Part shown: positions 34,397-43,024 of the stretch, in pieces
How the letters are laid out: the number at the start of each line of letters is the position of its first letter
How positions within the stretch are numbered: position 1 is the stretch's first letter
Assembly (NCBI GenBank): GCA_013112635.1
Contig: JABFGF010000001.1
Span: forward strand, 1,116,001 to 1,180,000
DNA: 64,000 nt
Direction: 5' to 3'
Source: Calditrichota bacterium
GTDB lineage: Bacteria > Calditrichota > Calditrichia > Calditrichales > J004
Notes under the pieces: generated by a model
Told to the model about the DNA's origin: nothing
What the model saw: only the letters and a program-made list of their open reading frames with translations
Databases searched by the model: none
Position numbers and translations under genes: made by a program

Positions 34397-35727
34397 TAAA
34401 CGGGCTCCAACAATGGTACTTCTTTAACCGGTGAAATAATACAGCCCTTATTTACCAACTTTTCAAAGATAAGATAAACATGGTATAAGTCAGCATTCAT
34501 ATCCAGAGAAATTAGCTTTAAAGATTTTTCACCAGTGGCATTTTTAATAAAGGATTTTTCATTTTCAGTTTGATCTGCACTAATAGTTTTATTAACCAAT
34601 ATTTTTTCATTATATATTGAACAAATTTCATCCTTAAGGCGGGCAGCATACAAAAAAAGCCTCTCAGTCGTTTCAGTAATAAGCTTTTCAGAGCCATTTT
34701 GAGTTGCAATAAAATGATATTTACCATCTTTATTATCCATCATTGATAAAGAATAAAAAGCCTCAGCGCCTTTATATGTTAAACAAAACGCGTCTGTAAT
34801 TTGCCCGTTATTAAAATGCAAATGCCCGGCATTTTTATGATTAGATAATGCAAGTATTCCAGATTTTTTGCTAACGCTTAACATTTGTGCAATTTCGATA
34901 ACGCTGCTATCATTTAAACTACCACTAATCCCTTTTGGATAGCTGCTTGAAGGCTGGGTATAATTAAAAAATATTTTAATATTTGAGGCTATTTCCTTTG
35001 CTGTTAAACTGCTGTCCCAATAATCATTAACACCAAATTTTGAACCTTCCAGAAATACATTATTGGAAATATTATTTGAAAGGATTATAAACGGAAGGGT
35101 TTTAAACACGCTGTTTTTAATTAACCCGCAAAATTCAAATCCATTTTTTCCTTTTAATTCAATTTCAGACAAGACCATATTTACTGATTGAGTATGAATC
35201 AATTCACGGGCGTGCTCAATGTTATCCATTACTTTTATATTAATACCAAGTAAATCGAAAGTTTGTTTTTCTGCCAATAACCTTTCTGGCTCTCTACATA
35301 GAAAGAGAACTTCAATTCTCTTCTTTTCCAGGGTTCGCGTTAATATTTGGTGAATTTTTCCAAGAAGAATATCGGGTGTAAACGGCTTGTAAATATAATC
35401 TAAAGCACCTGCTGCTAAACCTTGTTTTTGATATAATGAATCCTGTATAGCAGTAATCATTACAAATGGAATATGTTTTAGATTTTCATTGGAATAAATC
35501 TTTTTGCAAAGTTCAATACCATCAATTTCAGGCATAACTAAGTCTGAGAGTATAACATCAGGTAGGGTTGTATTTAATATCTTTAATGCTGTCTTTGCAC
35601 TATCTACATTTATAACATTATAACCGGCATCTTTTAAAATAAGCCTTAGATATCTTAATTGTTGGGGCTCGTCATCGACCAGCATTATTGTGTAATTGCT
35701 GTTTGTATTTAGTCCTTTAGATATCAT
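34396..35727 (-). CDS. Double receiver-PATAN (DUF4388) response regulator
   Basis: A 443-aa protein from the ATG at 35727 (AGGG lies 6-7 nt upstream). Receiver 1 (about 12-130) is canonical: VDDEPQQ, DVILSDLVMPEIDG, YKPFTPD. Receiver 2 (about 140-255) lacks the phospho-Asp (NMVLSEIELKGKNGFEFC has Glu instead), so it is likely a pseudo-receiver. A PATAN domain follows (GISGSLNDSSVIEIAQMLSVSKKSGILALSNHKNAGHLHFNNGQITDAFCLTYKGAEAFYSL). No DNA-binding domain. PATAN receivers are known in gliding and twitching signalling of cyanobacteria and myxobacteria. Directly downstream of RNA element A. Confidence 0.83.
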   Translation of the reverse strand: MISKGLNTNSNYTIMLVDDEPQQLRYLRLILKDAGYNVINVDSAKTALKILNTTLPDVILSDLVMPEIDGIELCKKIYSNENLKHIPFVMITAIQDSLYQKQGLAAGALDYIYKPFTPDILLGKIHQILTRTLEKKRIEVLFLCREPERLLAEKQTFDLLGINIKVMDNIEHARELIHTQSVNMVLSEIELKGKNGFEFCGLIKNSVFKTLPFIILSNNISNNVFLEGSKFGVNDYWDSSLTAKEIASNIKIFFNYTQPSSSYPKGISGSLNDSSVIEIAQMLSVSKKSGILALSNHKNAGHLHFNNGQITDAFCLTYKGAEAFYSLSMMDNKDGKYHFIATQNGSEKLITETTERLFLYAARLKDEICSIYNEKILVNKTISADQTENEKSFIKNATGEKSLKLISLDMNADLYHVYLIFEKLVNKGCIISPVKEVPLLEPV

Positions 35728-35784
35728 TAACATCCCTATGTAAAACGACTTTTGTAGTCAATCAATTTAGATTTGATTTTGCAC

Positions 35785-35950
35785 AAAAAAAAAGGCACAA
35801 TCGAGTTACTCACCCCAAAAAGAGATGAGTAATTGCGTTTGTGCCTTCGTCTTACAAGACTAAATCTTGCCCGACAAGGCGACTTACACTATTTGTAAGC
35901 CTTTTGCTTTCTTAGCTTTCGGCGATAGCACTTTTCCTGTTAACATCGCT
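35785..35950 (-). promoter_or_regulatory. RNA element A: riboswitch-like attenuator (CCUU-CGG family)
   Basis: Core at 35843-35880 on the minus RNA: GCCUU, GU, CGG, then hairpin GCAAGA/UCUUGU, AAG, AC, G, AAGGC. GU/AC can pair. An extra stem GGCUUAC/GUAAGUC (35881-35901) precedes the core. The core's 3' AAGGC is also the start of the terminator arm AAGGCACAA, which pairs with UUGUGCCUU (35792-35847) and is followed by nine U. The core and terminator are mutually exclusive. It sits upstream of the REC-REC-PATAN gene. One of six copies; ligand unknown. The gap upstream to the hybrid kinase (to 36054) is AT-rich; a TGATCA site at 35969-35974 may be an operator or promoter part. Confidence 0.85.
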
Positions 35951-36054
35951 CTGCTTATGGATAGTTTTTGATCAAACTTTTTATGATATTAATCACAAAT
36001 CACATTTTTTGAATTTCTTCAAAAAATTATGGGAAAATGAAAAAACAAACGCAT

Positions 36055-39000
36055 TTAAGCGTACATGTTATCATTTTCTAAAACCTCTCTAATCTTCTGG
36101 GTAAATTTCCTTAATGAAAATGGTTTTTGTACAAAATTGATTCCCTCAAGCAGCTCACCCTGTTGTACAATATAATTATCTGTATAACCTGAAGTATATA
36201 TGACTTTTATATTAGGCATTATTAATTCAAGGTTAGAGACAAGCTCTTTTCCATTCATTTCGGGCATTATCATATCGGTAATTACCAAGTTTGGCCTTAG
36301 CTGTTTTTCCTTAATTAAGTCCAAAGCTTTTTTTCCATTAGAGGCTTCATAAACGCGATAACCAATTTCTTCCAATGCTGAAGAAGCAAAAGCGCGGACA
36401 CTTTCATCATCTTCTACCAGTAAAACCGTTTCATGGGATTCTGCCAATAGAACTTCGCTGCTGTCCACTTCTTTTACTGTTTCTTTATGTTCACAAATCG
36501 GCCAGTATATTTTAAAAGTTGAACCGCGGTTAAGTTCACTGTAAACATAAATGAACGCATCATTTTGCTTAACTATGCCATAAACCGTAGCAAGACCTAA
36601 ACCAGTTCCCTGACCAACTTCTTTTGTCGTATAGAATGGTTCAAAAATTTTACGCTGTACTTTTTCATCCATACCAACACCATTATCACTTACAGCAATA
36701 ACAACATAGTTTCCTGTTTTACTTCCTACATGTTTAGAAACATATGCGTCATCCATTACAATTGTATCTGTTTCGATTGTAATCTTTTTCTCAGAAGCAA
36801 TTTCCGTATTAGAATTAATTGCATCGCGTGCATTAACAATCAGGTTAATTAAGATTTGTTCTATTTGGCCCGACTCACCTTTTATACTTGGTAATTTTTC
36901 TTTTAATAGCATATTAATGGAAACATCTTCGCCAATTAAACGGCGCATCATTTTTTCTAAATCTGCTATAAGAGTGTTCATATTTAGAATTTGAGGCTCA
37001 TATATTTGTTTTCGGCTAAAGGCTAACAGTTGCCTGGTTAAGTTTTCTGCCCGCTTCCCTGCTTTTAAAATAGAAATCATATGGCGGTGCCCCGGTTGCT
37101 CCTTGTCCAGGCTTAACAACGCTACCTCGGCATGACCATTTATTACGGTTAGCATATTATTAAAATCATGTGCTATGCCGCCAGCCAATGTACCAATTGC
37201 ATCCATCTTTTGGATTTGTAACAACTGAGATTGGAGCTCTTCTTTTTCCTTCTCAGCCTTTTTTCTGCCGGTTATATCATTGCGAACAACCAAAACAATT
37301 GGCTCATTTTCATGATTTGAAATGGTTTGCATTGTTTCATCGCCCCAAACAACTTCCCCACTTTTCTGGATTATACGAAACTCACGATTTAGAACTTGTT
37401 TTGGCGATTTTAAACAATCTTTTAAACTGGATTTTTGAAGTTTTTGATCTTCTTTATGATATAATTCGTTTAGTGATTTGCCAATTAGCTCCTCTACAGT
37501 ATAACCAAGTTTATTAGCACCATAACTATTTATAGACAATATTTTGCCTTTGGTACTTAACCGAAAAACAACAGACGGATTATTATCATATAAAGCTTTG
37601 TAATTGTCTTCACTCTCTCTCAGTGATTTTTCAATTTTTTTGTGTTTGGTGATATCTTTACCTGTTGAAACAAAATGAGTAATTTCACCATTTTTATTTT
37701 TTAGAGGGGAGATCGTTTCCTGTTTAAAGTAAACTTCACCATTCTTTTTCTTGTTGATTACTGTTCCTCTAAAAATTTCCCCTTTTGTAATTGTGCTCCA
37801 AAGATTTTTATAAAATGAAGCATCATGTTTGCCAGATTTCAAAATTGATGGTTTTTTTCCTAGCACATCTTTTTTTGAATAGCCGGTGTAATCTTCAAAA
37901 GCATCATTTACATATTCAATCTTCCCGGTTTTGTCTGTGATAATAATACTGTCACCCATTTGTTCAACAATATTTAAATACTTTTTCAACTCCCAATCTA
38001 ATTCTTCATGATTGCTAAGTTCCAGTTCAAGTTTTTTATTAACAGCTTCTAATTCCTTAGTCCTTATATCAACTGTTTTTTCTAACTCAAGTTGTGCAAG
38101 GCGTAATTTTTCTTCAGTTTGTTGTTTTATTGCATTTTCATAAACCAATTTATCTAGTGCTTTTTCCAACTGTTCAGTTCTGGCACTAACCAATTCATCA
38201 AGCTCTTCATTTGCCCGTTCCAGTACTTTTAAGGCCATTTTCCTAGATGTTACATCCCGCATTATACCTTGAGTACCGGTAAACTCTGCTTTATCGTTGT
38301 CTAACTGCACATATTGACCTTCTGCATCAAGTACAAAAGAAGGCTCCTTTTCAACATCAACAAAAACATTCTCAAAAGGGATTGGGCTTTCTGCTAAAGT
38401 AAGTAATCGAAGTTCATGAGTTTTTGTACTGCGTTCACCAGTTCTTCTCTCTTTTACTTTGTAATGAGCGTCAGTTTTGTCATCCGGATGGACCATATCT
38501 AAAAGGTTACTTCCAATTAGTTCTTCAGGAGAATAACCATAATTTCGAATTGCCTCGCTTATAAATGTGATTTTTCCTTCCTGATCCAGGCGATAGATAA
38601 TATCCGGGGACTGGCTAATAATTGATTCTAAAAGATGTTGAGATTTTGCCAGTTCAATTTCTTTTTGTTTTCTTTCAGAGATATCTGAAAAAACTGTTAC
38701 AAATTGTCCGTCGCTCAGGTTAAAAATTGAAAGGGAAACATATTTATTTATTTCAGGGAAAAAAGTATCAATAGAATGAGATTTATTTTTATTTAAAGAT
38801 TGTGATATTTCTTCTAAGAATGGTGCCTTATTTTGACCATATACTTTAGAGGCAAGCACCCCAACTGCGTCCTCTCTTTTTATGTCCATCAATGTTTCAT
38901 AAGATGGATGGTTCACATCTAAAATTAAATAATCGATAGGTTTACGCCATTTGTCATAAACAATTTTATTAAGGATAACTGCCTCTCCCAATGAGGAAAA

Positions 39001-39087
39001 CATGGCATAGCATTTTGCCCAATTTTCAGGTAGTATATTCTTTTGCGGCTTATTTTTAAATCCAAAAAAATGTGCCAACTTGCTCAT
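36055..39087 (-). CDS. Multi-PAS hybrid histidine kinase with receiver
   Basis: A 1010-aa soluble kinase from the ATG at 39087 (GGGGG nine bases upstream). Four PAS-like domains occur: about 15-140, 150-270 (SPDIIYRLDQEGKITFISEAIRNYG), 370-490 (GDSIIITDKTGKIEYVNDAFEDYTGY) and 500-620. A long coiled coil links the second and third. Next come HisKA (AIGTLAGGIAHDFNNMLTVING), a HATPase (DNGVGMDEKVQRKIF, GQGTGLGLATVYGIVKQND) and a C-terminal receiver (VLLVEDDESVR, NLVITDMIMPEMNGKEL, FVQKPFS). The 204-bp gap upstream contains RNA element B. No membrane helices, so it senses an internal cue. Confidence 0.93.
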   Translation of the reverse strand: MSKLAHFFGFKNKPQKNILPENWAKCYAMFSSLGEAVILNKIVYDKWRKPIDYLILDVNHPSYETLMDIKREDAVGVLASKVYGQNKAPFLEEISQSLNKNKSHSIDTFFPEINKYVSLSIFNLSDGQFVTVFSDISERKQKEIELAKSQHLLESIISQSPDIIYRLDQEGKITFISEAIRNYGYSPEELIGSNLLDMVHPDDKTDAHYKVKERRTGERSTKTHELRLLTLAESPIPFENVFVDVEKEPSFVLDAEGQYVQLDNDKAEFTGTQGIMRDVTSRKMALKVLERANEELDELVSARTEQLEKALDKLVYENAIKQQTEEKLRLAQLELEKTVDIRTKELEAVNKKLELELSNHEELDWELKKYLNIVEQMGDSIIITDKTGKIEYVNDAFEDYTGYSKKDVLGKKPSILKSGKHDASFYKNLWSTITKGEIFRGTVINKKKNGEVYFKQETISPLKNKNGEITHFVSTGKDITKHKKIEKSLRESEDNYKALYDNNPSVVFRLSTKGKILSINSYGANKLGYTVEELIGKSLNELYHKEDQKLQKSSLKDCLKSPKQVLNREFRIIQKSGEVVWGDETMQTISNHENEPIVLVVRNDITGRKKAEKEKEELQSQLLQIQKMDAIGTLAGGIAHDFNNMLTVINGHAEVALLSLDKEQPGHRHMISILKAGKRAENLTRQLLAFSRKQIYEPQILNMNTLIADLEKMMRRLIGEDVSINMLLKEKLPSIKGESGQIEQILINLIVNARDAINSNTEIASEKKITIETDTIVMDDAYVSKHVGSKTGNYVVIAVSDNGVGMDEKVQRKIFEPFYTTKEVGQGTGLGLATVYGIVKQNDAFIYVYSELNRGSTFKIYWPICEHKETVKEVDSSEVLLAESHETVLLVEDDESVRAFASSALEEIGYRVYEASNGKKALDLIKEKQLRPNLVITDMIMPEMNGKELVSNLELIMPNIKVIYTSGYTDNYIVQQGELLEGINFVQKPFSLRKFTQKIREVLENDNMYA

Positions 39088-39164
39088 AATATTTCCCCCG
39101 GTGATTTGTGACGTCCCAACTTGTCTTTGTTTTCCCATTACGAAATCCCTGTTAAAAACTCCAT

Positions 39165-39280
39165 CAAAAAAAAGGTGCAAATTCAGCTACATATATATGT
39201 AGACAAATTTGCACCTTCAACTTATAAAACTTTTTTCTTATCCGTTAAGGTAGCTAAAGCTTATACTTTATTAGCCAAGA
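39165..39280 (-). promoter_or_regulatory. RNA element B: riboswitch-like attenuator
   Basis: Core at 39213-39251: ACCUU, AA, CGG, hairpin AUAAGA/UUUUAU, AAG, UU, G, AAGGU. Compared with element A, both helices have changed sequence but keep pairing (AA with UU; AU with AU at the stem base). The preceding hairpin AGCUAAAG/CUUUAUUAGC-like lies at 39252-39276. The terminator AAGGUGCAAAUUU/AAAUUUGCACCUU-type (39172-39217) is followed by eight U. It lies between a response regulator stop (39292) and the multi-PAS kinase start. Confidence 0.83.
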
Positions 39281-39291
39281 AATTCCTCTTG

Positions 39292-40038
39292 CTAGTTATT
39301 TATTATATCCAACTCCTCTAAGCGCTTTCTCAAACTTCCAAGTTCTTTGGACTTAAAACTACTCTTTGTTTTTTCCAAAACATTAATTGCATCGTGTAAA
39401 GCAGATTTTAATTGCAATGTTTTTGGAGAATTAAATAAATGGCTCGCATTTTGTTCGGTAATGTCATTTTTAGAATTATTAAACAAATATTGAATATCCT
39501 TTATTGAGCCAGAAATATTTTGCAAAGTCAGGTTCAAATAAGACTGTGCCGATTCATTTGCCGCATTCGTTTCACTATCAAACATTCCGGAGTTAATTTT
39601 TTCAAAAGATTCACAAAGTTCATTTAAGCGTTCTTTTGTTTTAGAAATTTTCTTATATATTTTTTTCTTTTCAAATGCTTCTTTAACGTGATTTAACAAT
39701 TCTGGAAAATCGAGGGGTTTAACCAGGTACGCGCTAATTGGTAAATGGATTGATTGCATGGCGGTATCTAAAGTTGGATACCCGGTAACCAGAATGATTG
39801 ACATACTATCAGTTAATTCATTTGCTTTTTTAATAAATGCCAAATTTGGATTATCAGGCATTTTAATATCTGATATTAATAGATCATATTTATTTTTTGT
39901 AAGTAATTTTGTTGCAATTTTAGTGTTATAGGCAGTATCACAAATAAAACCCTCTTTCCTTAGCAATTCCGCTGTTGAGTAAAGAAATGTTTCTTCATCA
40001 TCAGCTAAAAGGATTCTTTCCTTGTATCCATTCTCCAT
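39292..40038 (-). CDS. Receiver-domain response regulator with coiled-coil output
   Basis: A 248-aa protein. The receiver (about 7-125) has LLADDEET, YDLLISDIKMPDNPNLAF with the phospho-Asp, and YLVKPLDFPELL. A helical coiled-coil region (130-160), a polar linker and a lysine-rich helical tail ending LEELDIINN follow; no DNA-binding or enzymatic output. GGGGAAAG precedes the ATG, and it lies 18 bp behind the PAS kinase, its likely partner. Similar stand-alone regulators work through protein-protein contacts. Confidence 0.88.
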   Translation of the reverse strand: MENGYKERILLADDEETFLYSTAELLRKEGFICDTAYNTKIATKLLTKNKYDLLISDIKMPDNPNLAFIKKANELTDSMSIILVTGYPTLDTAMQSIHLPISAYLVKPLDFPELLNHVKEAFEKKKIYKKISKTKERLNELCESFEKINSGMFDSETNAANESAQSYLNLTLQNISGSIKDIQYLFNNSKNDITEQNASHLFNSPKTLQLKSALHDAINVLEKTKSSFKSKELGSLRKRLEELDIINN

Positions 40039-40056
40039 ACTTTCCCCTTAAGTGTA

Positions 40057-41796
40057 TTAAGATTCAGTCTGCAACGGTAAGGTTACCTCGAAGACTGTTC
40101 CTTTTTCTTTATTTGCTTTAAAATTTAATGTCCCATTAAATGCTTCTACAATTTCTTTAGAAATAGCTAAACCTAAACCCATACCCTCTGTTTTATTTCC
40201 TGTCTTTTTTGAGTAAAAAGGCTCAAATACTTTTTCCTTGTCTTCTTCAGAAATACCCTGGCCATAGTCTATTACAGAAATTGTAAATTCTCGATCTGTT
40301 TTTGATAAATGACAATCCACACTTCCATTTTGCGGAGAAGCTTCAATTGCATTTTTTATAAGATTAAATAATACCTGTCGAATCAATCCTTCCGGAACCC
40401 TAACCTTGAATTTAGATTTTGGCTTGTAATTAACTTTAATATTAGCATCGAGGCATTTTGGGCCAAGCAAAGTAATCACATCATTGATAGGGCTATTAAT
40501 ATTGTATTCTTTTACTGGGGTTTCACCCGGCCTGTAAAGATCAAACATCTGCCGAACAATATTTGCAATCCGTTCAATTTCCTTTTCTATCTTTTCTGAA
40601 TATTTGGAATATCTATGATTTGGATTAATTGCTTCTTTTATAAGTAGAAAAGAATTTTTAATCCCGGCAAGCGGATTATTAATTTCATGTGCAACCTGGG
40701 CTGCCATTCTTCCAAGTGCTGTAATTTTTTTAATTTCGTTTCTTTGATTTTCCAGATATTTAATACGTTCTGTCCGCGTAGATACTTCTTTTTCCAGTTT
40801 ATTTGAATAGCGCCTTAAATGTTGCTCAGTCGTTAATTTATCGTTCATACTTTGAGAAACAGCAAGAACCCGCATCTTTCCTTTTTGTTCAAAAACATAT
40901 GCATTTACTTCAAATGGTATTTTATCTCCATGTTTAGAAATGTAGGTTGTTTGAAATGTTGTATGTTTTTCATCAACAAATTTTTCCAACTTATGTTGAT
41001 CAAAGAAAGGAACATCCAGCAACGATTCCGGATCTATCAATTCAAAAAGTGAATGACCGACAAGCTCATCCTTAGAAAAACTAAGGTGGTCACAAACAGC
41101 TTTATTTACTTCAAGAATTGTGTTTGTTTCCAGGTCACAAACAAACATTGCTTCGTTAATACTATTAAAAAGAAGCTTATAACTATCGTTGCTTTGAGCT
41201 AGTTTTTTTTCAGCTTTTCTTCTTTTAGAATTCTCTGCAATAAGGCTTTTATTTGTTTCTGTTAAATCCTTGGTTCTATTTTGTACTTCATCTTCAAGAT
41301 TCTCATAAGCTATTTTTAAAATGCTTTCTAATTTTTTCCGTACCGTAATATCACGGGCCATTCCTTGTGTGCCACTAAAGTTTTCTGTTACTGTTTTGTC
41401 ATCGTTGTACACTCCTTCAGCATTTATAGAAAAAACAGCATCTGTTTTAAACCCTGTAATATTTGTTTCGAATGGAATTGTTTTATTGCCTTTTGTTATG
41501 AGCCTGATTTCAAGGGTTTTTGTACTTCTTTTACCTGTCCGGCGCTCATTTATTTTATAAAGTGCTTTTTTCCTGTCATCCGGATGGACAAGATCAAAAA
41601 TATTTTTGCCAATTAACTCTGTAGATTTATAACCATAAGTCGAAATTGCCTCACTTATAAACTCAATCTTTCCATTTTTATCCAAAAGATAAATTACATC
41701 AGGCGAGTTGCCCACAATAGATTTCAACAAATGATTGTATTTGCTTAGATCGGATTTCTTTGCTTTGGGTTCTAAAATTTCTGATATGGTTGCCAC
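40057..41796 (-). CDS. PAS-domain sensor histidine kinase
   Basis: A 579-aa soluble kinase that starts with GTG (AAAGGAT upstream). PAS 1 (about 22-150: GNSPDVIYLLDKNGKIEFISEAISTYG) is strikingly like PAS 2 of the hybrid kinase downstream (QSPDIIYRLDQEGKITFISEAIRNYG), including a following GTQGMARDIT stretch, which suggests duplication. A coiled coil, PAS 2 (about 205-320) and another coiled coil follow. HisKA is ALGRMAAQVAHEINNPLAGIKN and the HATPase is DYGQGISEEDKEKVF with GMGLGLAISKEIV. The cognate receiver protein follows at 18 bp. RNA element C lies 57 bp upstream of the start. Confidence 0.93.
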   Translation of the reverse strand: MATISEILEPKAKKSDLSKYNHLLKSIVGNSPDVIYLLDKNGKIEFISEAISTYGYKSTELIGKNIFDLVHPDDRKKALYKINERRTGKRSTKTLEIRLITKGNKTIPFETNITGFKTDAVFSINAEGVYNDDKTVTENFSGTQGMARDITVRKKLESILKIAYENLEDEVQNRTKDLTETNKSLIAENSKRRKAEKKLAQSNDSYKLLFNSINEAMFVCDLETNTILEVNKAVCDHLSFSKDELVGHSLFELIDPESLLDVPFFDQHKLEKFVDEKHTTFQTTYISKHGDKIPFEVNAYVFEQKGKMRVLAVSQSMNDKLTTEQHLRRYSNKLEKEVSTRTERIKYLENQRNEIKKITALGRMAAQVAHEINNPLAGIKNSFLLIKEAINPNHRYSKYSEKIEKEIERIANIVRQMFDLYRPGETPVKEYNINSPINDVITLLGPKCLDANIKVNYKPKSKFKVRVPEGLIRQVLFNLIKNAIEASPQNGSVDCHLSKTDREFTISVIDYGQGISEEDKEKVFEPFYSKKTGNKTEGMGLGLAISKEIVEAFNGTLNFKANKEKGTVFEVTLPLQTES

Positions 41797-41845
41797 AGAT
41801 TATCCTTTGATGAAATCAGTAAGATATTGCAATAATATTTTAGGC

Positions 41846-41965
41846 AAAAAAAAAGGCACAACCGTAATCACTCATCAATATTAAAATTGGCTGAGGAACT
41901 CGATTGTGCCTTCGACTTGTAAGACAATTTCTTACCCGGCAAGGCACCCCAAAAAGAGGTTATCC
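41846..41965 (-). promoter_or_regulatory. RNA element C: riboswitch-like attenuator
   Basis: Core at 41908-41945: GCCUU, GC, CGG, hairpin GUAAGA/UCUUAC, AAG, UC, G, AAGGC. The hairpin base pair changes to G-C/U-A but stays paired. Preceding stem ACCUC/GGGGU at 41946-41960. The terminator AAGGCACAA/UUGUGCCUU (41853-41912) shares AAGGC with the core and is followed by nine U. It precedes the PAS kinase-regulator pair. The motif TGATCAGTTTC at 42028-42038 recurs upstream of element D. Confidence 0.85.
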
Positions 41966-42050
41966 AAATCCTACCTTCGCCTACATAGAACCATTTCTTT
42001 AGTGAATATCGAAATACATTATTTCTTTGATCAGTTTCCAATCAGAAACT

Positions 42051-42262
42051 AAAAAACGCCCTAAGTAATTTGGCCTTTGAATTATTACTTAGAGCGACTT
42101 CTTTTTGTATATTTTTCGATCATTCATCTTCCTTAAAGAAGCCATGTAATAACATAATCCGGTTTGGCAATAAGGAGTGTTGTTATCTCAACTCCCGGAC
42201 TAGCCGACTAAGCTAACATCCGAAATCTGAGTGGGGTTATGGCCTTTCCAAACAAGTTTGGA
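42051..42262 (-). ncRNA. Candidate structured RNA with terminator downstream of the small membrane protein
   Basis: Between the 99-aa gene and element C, the minus RNA forms three successive hairpins. The first is UCCAAAC/GUUUGGA with a 2-nt loop (42247-42262). The second is CGGA-UG-UUAGC/GCUAG-UCCG (42196-42222). The third is GGAGUUG/CAAC-A-CUCC (42174-42195). An intrinsic terminator follows, CGCUCUAAGUAAU/AUUACUUAGGGCG with six U (42051-42096). A 12-codon frame MNDRKIYKKKSL (42089-42127) has AAGGAAG upstream and ends inside the terminator. It could be a 3' UTR, a small RNA or a further attenuator; identity unknown. The rest of the 540-bp gap holds element C. Confidence 0.5.
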
Positions 42263-42336
42263 TAAGCGAAAAATGATGGACTTTTTGGGAAGATCATTAC
42301 ATAACCTCTTTAAAAAAGATGAATCAAATTTAAAAT

Positions 42337-42636
42337 CTATGGCCTTTCGTTATTTACGAGTAGAACATTAGAATTGACGTCGACTATTAATTCTTCAATA
42401 TCGTTATCAATTTGTGCATTAGAAGATTCCAGTTCCGGCTTTTGCACGCTCTTCTCATTAACTTGTTTAGGATCCAAAGTGCTTTCATTATTCTGGCCTA
42501 AAAAAGTTGAAAAAGAAAAATTAATAAGTAAAAAAGGGACGGCAAGAAATGCAATCTGAACACAGATAACAGCAACGTTTTGAAGCGTTCTTTTTATCAC
42601 CGTTTTCAAGCTAAGTACCTCTGCTACCTCTTTCAT
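42337..42636 (-). CDS. Small single-pass membrane protein under RNA element D
   Basis: The open frame reaches 42744, but that extension translates the RNA element. The real start is most likely the ATG at 42636 (MKEVAEVLSLKTV; AAGGAT upstream), giving 99 aa. A basic cytoplasmic N-terminus (1-16) leads to a transmembrane helix (about 17-42: VAVICVQIAFLAVPFLLINFS). The exported tail of about 55 residues is acidic (SSNAQIDNDIEELIVDVNSN). No family known. It lies just behind element D and is followed by the structured RNA, so it probably belongs to the same regulon. Confidence 0.65.
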   Translation of the reverse strand: MKEVAEVLSLKTVIKRTLQNVAVICVQIAFLAVPFLLINFSFSTFLGQNNESTLDPKQVNEKSVQKPELESSNAQIDNDIEELIVDVNSNVLLVNNERP

Positions 42637-42656
42637 TTGTATCCTTAATTGTTTTT

Positions 42657-42775
42657 GTGCAAAAAAAAAGGCACAACTGTACTTCTCAGATAATGAGAAA
42701 TTCAATTGTGCCTTCGACTGACAAACCGTTTGTTTGTCCGACAAGGACTGACTTAAGCAACTCTTAAGCCTAACC
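42657..42775 (-). promoter_or_regulatory. RNA element D: riboswitch-like attenuator
   Basis: Core at 42709-42746: UCCUU, GU, CGG, hairpin ACAAAC/GUUUGU, CAG, UC, G, AAGGC. The hairpin differs at four positions from element A yet still pairs fully, which is strong covariation evidence. Preceding stem CUUAAG/CUUAAG at 42751-42767. The terminator AAGGCACAA/UUGUGCCUU (42667-42713) shares AAGGC with the core and is followed by eight U. The transcript then starts the 99-aa membrane protein 24 nt later. TGATCAGTTTC at 42850-42860 is upstream. Confidence 0.84.
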
Positions 42776-42898
42776 TTATTTTCTGTCGCAGTACAAATAT
42801 TCGTCTGGGTTGATATCGTCTTTAATCTTTTTTTAAAGCAATTTAAAACTGATCAGTTTCTGACCAATGTATATATTTTTGAAAATAAAAATAAAAAA

Positions 42899-42953
42899 AT
42901 CCCGCTTCCAATTCTCTTCCATGTGGGGGTACACTGCTTATTGGAAACGGGAT
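42899..42953 (-). terminator. Terminator of the fibronectin-like T9SS gene, with RBS-complementary loop
   Basis: On the minus RNA, AUCCCGUUUCCAAU pairs with AUUGGAAGCGGGAU across a 27-nt loop, followed by seven U, 70 bp after the gene end. The loop displays GUGUACCCCC (complement of 42925-42934), perfectly complementary over 10 nt to GGGGGUACAC in the ribosome site of the same gene (44599-44608). It is also complementary over 8 nt to the ribosome site of the 3938-aa gene. Confidence 0.8.
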
Positions 42954-43024
42954 AAATCTATAAATGTGGTATGAGATAAGCAGCTTAACGTATTGTTTAT
43001 ACAAGCATTATGTAGATAAAGCAA

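Noticed and set aside
42637-42744. N-terminal extension of the 99-aa membrane protein
   Set aside because: The extra residues are only translated RNA element D, including its terminator, and a proper ribosome site precedes the internal ATG at 42636.
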